In this document: positions 23,880 to 26,087 of the stretch, piece by piece | How positions within the stretch are numbered: position 1 is the first letter of the stretch | Layout of the letters: each line of letters begins with the position of its first letter | Assembly: GCA_045613165.1 (NCBI GenBank) | Contig: JAZLAK010000028.1 | Coordinates: forward strand, 1-26,087 | Source of the DNA: UMGS1124 sp045613165 | GTDB lineage: Bacteria; Bacillota_I; Bacilli_A; RF39; UBA660 | Direction: 5' to 3' | DNA: 26,087 nt | The notes under the pieces: model-generated | Seen by the model: the letters and a program-made list of their open reading frames with translations, nothing else | What the model was told of the DNA's origin: nothing | Databases searched by the model: none | Translations under genes and position numbers: made by a program

Positions 23880-23961
23880 ATATACCCCCATTTAATTATA
23901 TGAAAGAAAATATTTTTTATCCAACTATGTCTTACTTCCGGACACTTTTTTATTTTTATTA

Positions 23962-23991
23962 AAGGAGTACTTTTTATTACCAGTACTCCTT
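23962..23991. terminator. Hairpin at the left end of the insertion remnant
   Basis: Perfect 10-bp stem (AAGGAGTACT / AGTACTCCTT, 10-nt loop) followed by a T-rich run on the plus strand. It may be a terminator or an element end. Confidence 0.5.
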
Positions 23992-24008
23992 CTTCTTTCT
24001 AAATTGAT

Positions 24009-24791
24009 ATGTTTATGCGAAATAACTTTGTTACTCTTATGTTTACTTTAAAAATTGGTGAACAATCTATCCCTATTTGGTTTAAATGTGATAAAACTAA
24101 ATCAAATAGACACAATGAAATTGATGAATTAACTAAAAAATGTTTATTTTCCGAAAGAGTTATTTTTAAAGCCATTGATGATGTAATTGAATTATTATCA
24201 CCACTTAACACTAAAATTACTTTTCTTGGTGATAGATGGTTTTGTAATTTAAAAATGATGAAACATATTAATGACAAAGGACATTACTTTTGTATTAGAG
24301 CCAAAGTAAACTCTAATATTAGTTTTTTAATGTATGATAAAAAAGAAAATCATGAAATATACAAAAGATTCACTGACTTACCCATTCAAAAACATCATGC
24401 TTTATATCACAAAAATATTCCATTTGGTTCTTTTCAATTTAAATGCAATCTTTCAATTGCACGAGGAAAATTATCTGATGATCCTTGGTTTATTTTATCT
24501 AATATAGAACCTAACAAAGCATTAAGAGAATACGCTCATAGATTTGGTGCAATTGAATGCTTATTTAAAAACCAAAAATCTAATGGTTTTAATTTAGAAA
24601 AAACTAAAACAAAAAACTTACATGCTTATGAAAACTTATATAGTTTAGTATGTTTAGCATGTACTTGGCTTACCATCATTGGCGGTGACTATACTAAAAA
24701 TTATAATCATGTTAAACACAAACTAAATATTAGATTTGTTAAACGTGATAAAAATAATAAACCTAGAAGAATATTATCTTTATTAATCTAG
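24009..24791 (+). pseudogene. IS4-family transposase, N-terminally truncated
   Basis: 260 codons remain. The part present is the C-terminal half of a DDE transposase: ITFLGDRWF carries the second catalytic Asp, and YAHRFGAIECLFKNQK is the Y-R-E-K signature with the catalytic Glu. LEKTKTKNLHAYENLYSLVCLA is the usual helical end. Full-length relatives are near 400 aa or more. The first Asp and the N-terminal DNA-binding part are absent. A TAA stop lies three codons before the first ATG, and the 110 bases upstream do not encode the missing part in any frame. The protein cannot be catalytic alone. It is on the opposite strand from its neighbours. Confidence 0.85.
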
Positions 24792-25090
24792 GCTTAACAA
24801 TATTTAGACGTTGTTATAATTCTTATATTAATTACAAAATAAAATGTAATATGCAACTTTATCTCTAAAATATTAGAATTATCTTTTTTAAAAATTTTGT
24901 TAAATTACATTTAACACTTTTTGTCGTGAAAATTTATACAACTTTTACCTAAAAGTGAAATAATTTTCAAAATTCATACAAAAAGTACTAAATTTTTATC
25001 TCAATTTAGTACTTTTTTATATACTATTGCACGAACTTTTTCGTCTGCAAAGCCAGTGTTTACCTTACAAGCATCAAAAGTGTCCGTCAC
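24792..25090. other. Non-coding 299-bp gap between transposase remnant and surface gene
   Basis: No credible gene. It holds a small inverted repeat (GTTAAAT / ATTTAAC, about 24899-24915), the 15-bp hairpin at 24980-25017 and a moderately GC-rich stretch at 25020-25090. The last is open in frame on the minus strand after the surface gene's TGA. Confidence 0.6.
24980..25017. terminator. Terminator-like hairpin downstream of the second surface gene
   Basis: Perfect 15-bp stem (AAAAAGTACTAAATT and complement, 8-nt loop) with T-runs on both strands, 74 bases past the surface gene's stop. Confidence 0.75.
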
Positions 25091-26087
25091 TCAGCCAACA
25101 ACGTATGGATTACCTATTGTACCATCACCCTTTGTGATTACTGTACTAGATGCTAATGAAACTGCGGGGCGCAGACTGACGTCGTCATTGATCACATCGC
25201 TGTAGCTCACGTTGCCACCAGTATCAACGAGGAATGCGTAATCGTACCCATCGCTGCCATCGAAGTAGGCCGGAGAGAGAGTCCACCACCAGTTACTTGT
25301 TGCATTATCAGTTAAGTAATAATTGCTATTAGCTGTATATACTTTTCCTCCTGCAAATACTACTTCATCCACTGTTAATGTTCCTATATATGATTCATGG
25401 CTTTCATAATTTTTTCCATCACATCTTAATGTTGCATACTTATCTTCTATTGCATCTAATCTTCTTAATGTATCATAATTGAATGATTTACTATTATACA
25501 TTAAATCATTTACACTACTTGTTAATAGTGCATTTGTTGATTGATCATATGCATCTTTTGTATTTCCCAAACACCATGTATCCTTCTTTAATTTTCCCTC
25601 TACACTCTTTAGGTTTGTATTATACCATTCATCTAATTTATATTTCATACTTGTCGTATTACTTGTTGGGCTTGTTAAATAATCAGCAACATATTTATCA
25701 CTGCTTGATTGTTGACCAAGCGAATTTGTTACTTTTCCTTGTTTATAACCATAATGGCCATTTCCTATAAATGCAGTCCCTGTATCACTTTCAGTTATTT
25801 CACTACATTTCTTTTGTGCTGCAAGTGTTATTTTGATTGAACCATCACCTTCAATACGTACTATTCTCCAGCACATATTATTAAATTCTAAATAATTATC
25901 TTCTACTGCTCCTCTATAATAATAACTTGTTCCTAAATCATCTGGTGTTACAGTTAATACATTTTCATAGTCTTGAGCTTCTAAATAAGGTGTACCATCT
26001 TCAGCACAGTCTAACACTTTTCCTATTTGTGAACCATCATAATACCAGTTATAAACATCTGATACGTATTTACCTTTTACACTATTA
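25091..26087 (-). CDS. Surface protein with GC-rich variable-type C-terminus, N-terminus beyond window edge
   Basis: 331 codons visible; the frame is open to base 26087, so the GTG at 26017 is not a true start. The order of motifs matches the 4205-6094 protein: GKYVSD, LDCAEDG, SYYYRGAVEDNYLEFNNMCWR, here split as SYYYRG and MCWRIVRIEGDGSIK, then GHYGYK, TWCLGN, and at the end LRPAVSL, KGDGTIGNPYVVG. The C-terminal 45 residues (NWWWTLSPAYFDG, DYAFLVDTGGNV, then SYSDVINDD) look like a C-type-lectin-fold ligand surface. They are coded by an island of about 57% GC (25161-25290, 74 of 130 by hand) in otherwise about 30-37% GC sequence. This resembles the variable region of a diversity-generating retroelement. 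Extracellular binding or adhesion is inferred. Confidence 0.75.
   Translation of the reverse strand, partial: NSVKGKYVSDVYNWYYDGSQIGKVLDCAEDGTPYLEAQDYENVLTVTPDDLGTSYYYRGAVEDNYLEFNNMCWRIVRIEGDGSIKITLAAQKKCSEITESDTGTAFIGNGHYGYKQGKVTNSLGQQSSSDKYVADYLTSPTSNTTSMKYKLDEWYNTNLKSVEGKLKKDTWCLGNTKDAYDQSTNALLTSSVNDLMYNSKSFNYDTLRRLDAIEDKYATLRCDGKNYESHESYIGTLTVDEVVFAGGKVYTANSNYYLTDNATSNWWWTLSPAYFDGSDGYDYAFLVDTGGNVSYSDVINDDVSLRPAVSLASSTVITKGDGTIGNPYVVG
25161..25290 (-). other. Candidate DGR variable region
   Basis: 130-bp GC-rich island coding the C-terminal WWW...LRPA part of the surface protein. It has long runs of codons ending in C or T (Y-F-D-G-S-D, Y-D-Y, S-Y-S-D, I-N-D-D-V-S). It ends in CTGCG-CCC-CGCAG (25162-25174), a 5-bp inverted repeat in a GC-only stretch, as at the 3' end of DGR variable regions. 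No template repeat is visible in the window. Confidence 0.45.

Larger units (their letters stand above)
23939..25086. mobile_element. Decayed IS4-type insertion sequence, boundaries tentative
   Basis: An 11-bp inverted repeat (CGGACACTTTT at 23939-23949 and its complement at 25076-25086) brackets the transposase remnant. No target-site duplication is visible beside either end. The right boundary is uncertain because the surface gene's terminator (24980-25017) would fall inside it. The repeats may therefore be coincidental and the IS may end nearer 24800. Confidence 0.45.

Noticed and set aside
24009..24277. Minus-strand open frame (23999-24277) over the transposase remnant
   Set aside because: The plus-strand frame carries transposase motifs; the minus frame has no motif and no ribosome site.
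23937..25091. Target-site duplication flanking the insertion remnant
   Set aside because: The bases just outside the two 11-mers (ACTTC on the left, TCACT on the right) do not match.
25155..25295. GC-rich island as simple recent horizontal transfer of a whole gene
   Set aside because: Only about 130 bp is GC-rich; the rest of the same reading frame on both sides has the local AT-rich composition, so a whole-gene import does not explain it.
25483..25770. Plus-strand open frame rich in His, Leu and Tyr inside the second surface gene
   Set aside because: Antisense shadow of the surface protein; the composition is an artefact of the repeated codons on the other strand.
25091..26017. Surface protein starting at the GTG at 26017
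   Set aside because: The frame is open upstream to the window edge and the extra codons (GKYVSD...) match the paralogue at 4205-6094, so the gene is partial rather than starting there.
1..26087. Mycoplasma-type code (TGA = Trp)
   Set aside because: Trp is encoded by TGG throughout the conserved proteins, and TGA ends genes at expected positions, for example in the Smr gene.
1..26087. tRNA, rRNA, CRISPR array or replication origin
   Set aside because: Looked for tRNA-like cloverleaf ends, spaced direct repeats and DnaA-box clusters by eye; none stood out. The absence is not proven without a computed scan.

Overview
The window is very AT-rich, densely packed chromosomal DNA from a low-GC Gram-positive bacterium. 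The standard genetic code holds: Trp is TGG and TGA is used as a stop. Strong AGGAGG/AGGTGAT ribosome sites, T-box leaders and several sporulation-family proteins (CotY/CotZ-like, SpoVB-like, YlbD, YlbE and SpoVIF-like) point to an uncultured, probably gut-living, spore-forming or formerly spore-forming member of the Bacilli with a compact genome. The lineage is an inference from gene content.

Layout. 1-2261: parC, cut by the left edge. 2335-4157: a two-gene operon of sufB and an overlapping degenerate P-loop kinase-like gene. 4205-6094: a secreted surface protein with a TasA/camelysin-like N-terminus. 6258-8480: a threonine T-box leader, a small L29-like gene and thrS. 8518-11274: a six-span membrane protein, an SPFH/slipin protein, a metallophosphoesterase and a membrane-anchored PTS EIIB-like domain without its catalytic cysteine. 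11387-12279: a CotY/CotZ-like coat protein behind a sigma-K-type promoter, then a small basic unknown protein. 12307-16891: obg, an Smr-domain protein, a PfkB-like pseudokinase, rplS, an acidic membrane-anchored protein and HU. 17078-19943: a SpoVB-like flippase, a DUF3419-like methyltransferase, YlbD and YlbE. 20030-23600: an RlmI-like methyltransferase, a secreted NlpC/P60-like protein, and serS with its serine T-box. 23637-23879: a SpoVIF-like gene. 23939-25087: a decayed IS4-type insertion sequence. 25091-26087: a second surface protein, cut by the right edge and paralogous to the one at 4205-6094.

The most unusual signal is at the 3' end of that second surface gene. A sharply bounded island of about 130 bp, about 57% GC by hand count, encodes a Trp/Tyr/Asp/Ser/Gly-rich C-type-lectin-like C-terminus. 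It ends in a GC-rich inverted repeat over an L-R-P-A motif. This is what a diversity-generating retroelement (DGR) variable region looks like. No template repeat or reverse transcriptase is visible in the window, so it would have to be a remote target.

Regulation is compact. Nearly all terminators overlap the stop codon of their gene. Several U-tracts run straight into an extended -10 (TGATAYAAT-type) or into the TTGACA of the next gene. Two aminoacyl-tRNA synthetase genes are under T-box control.
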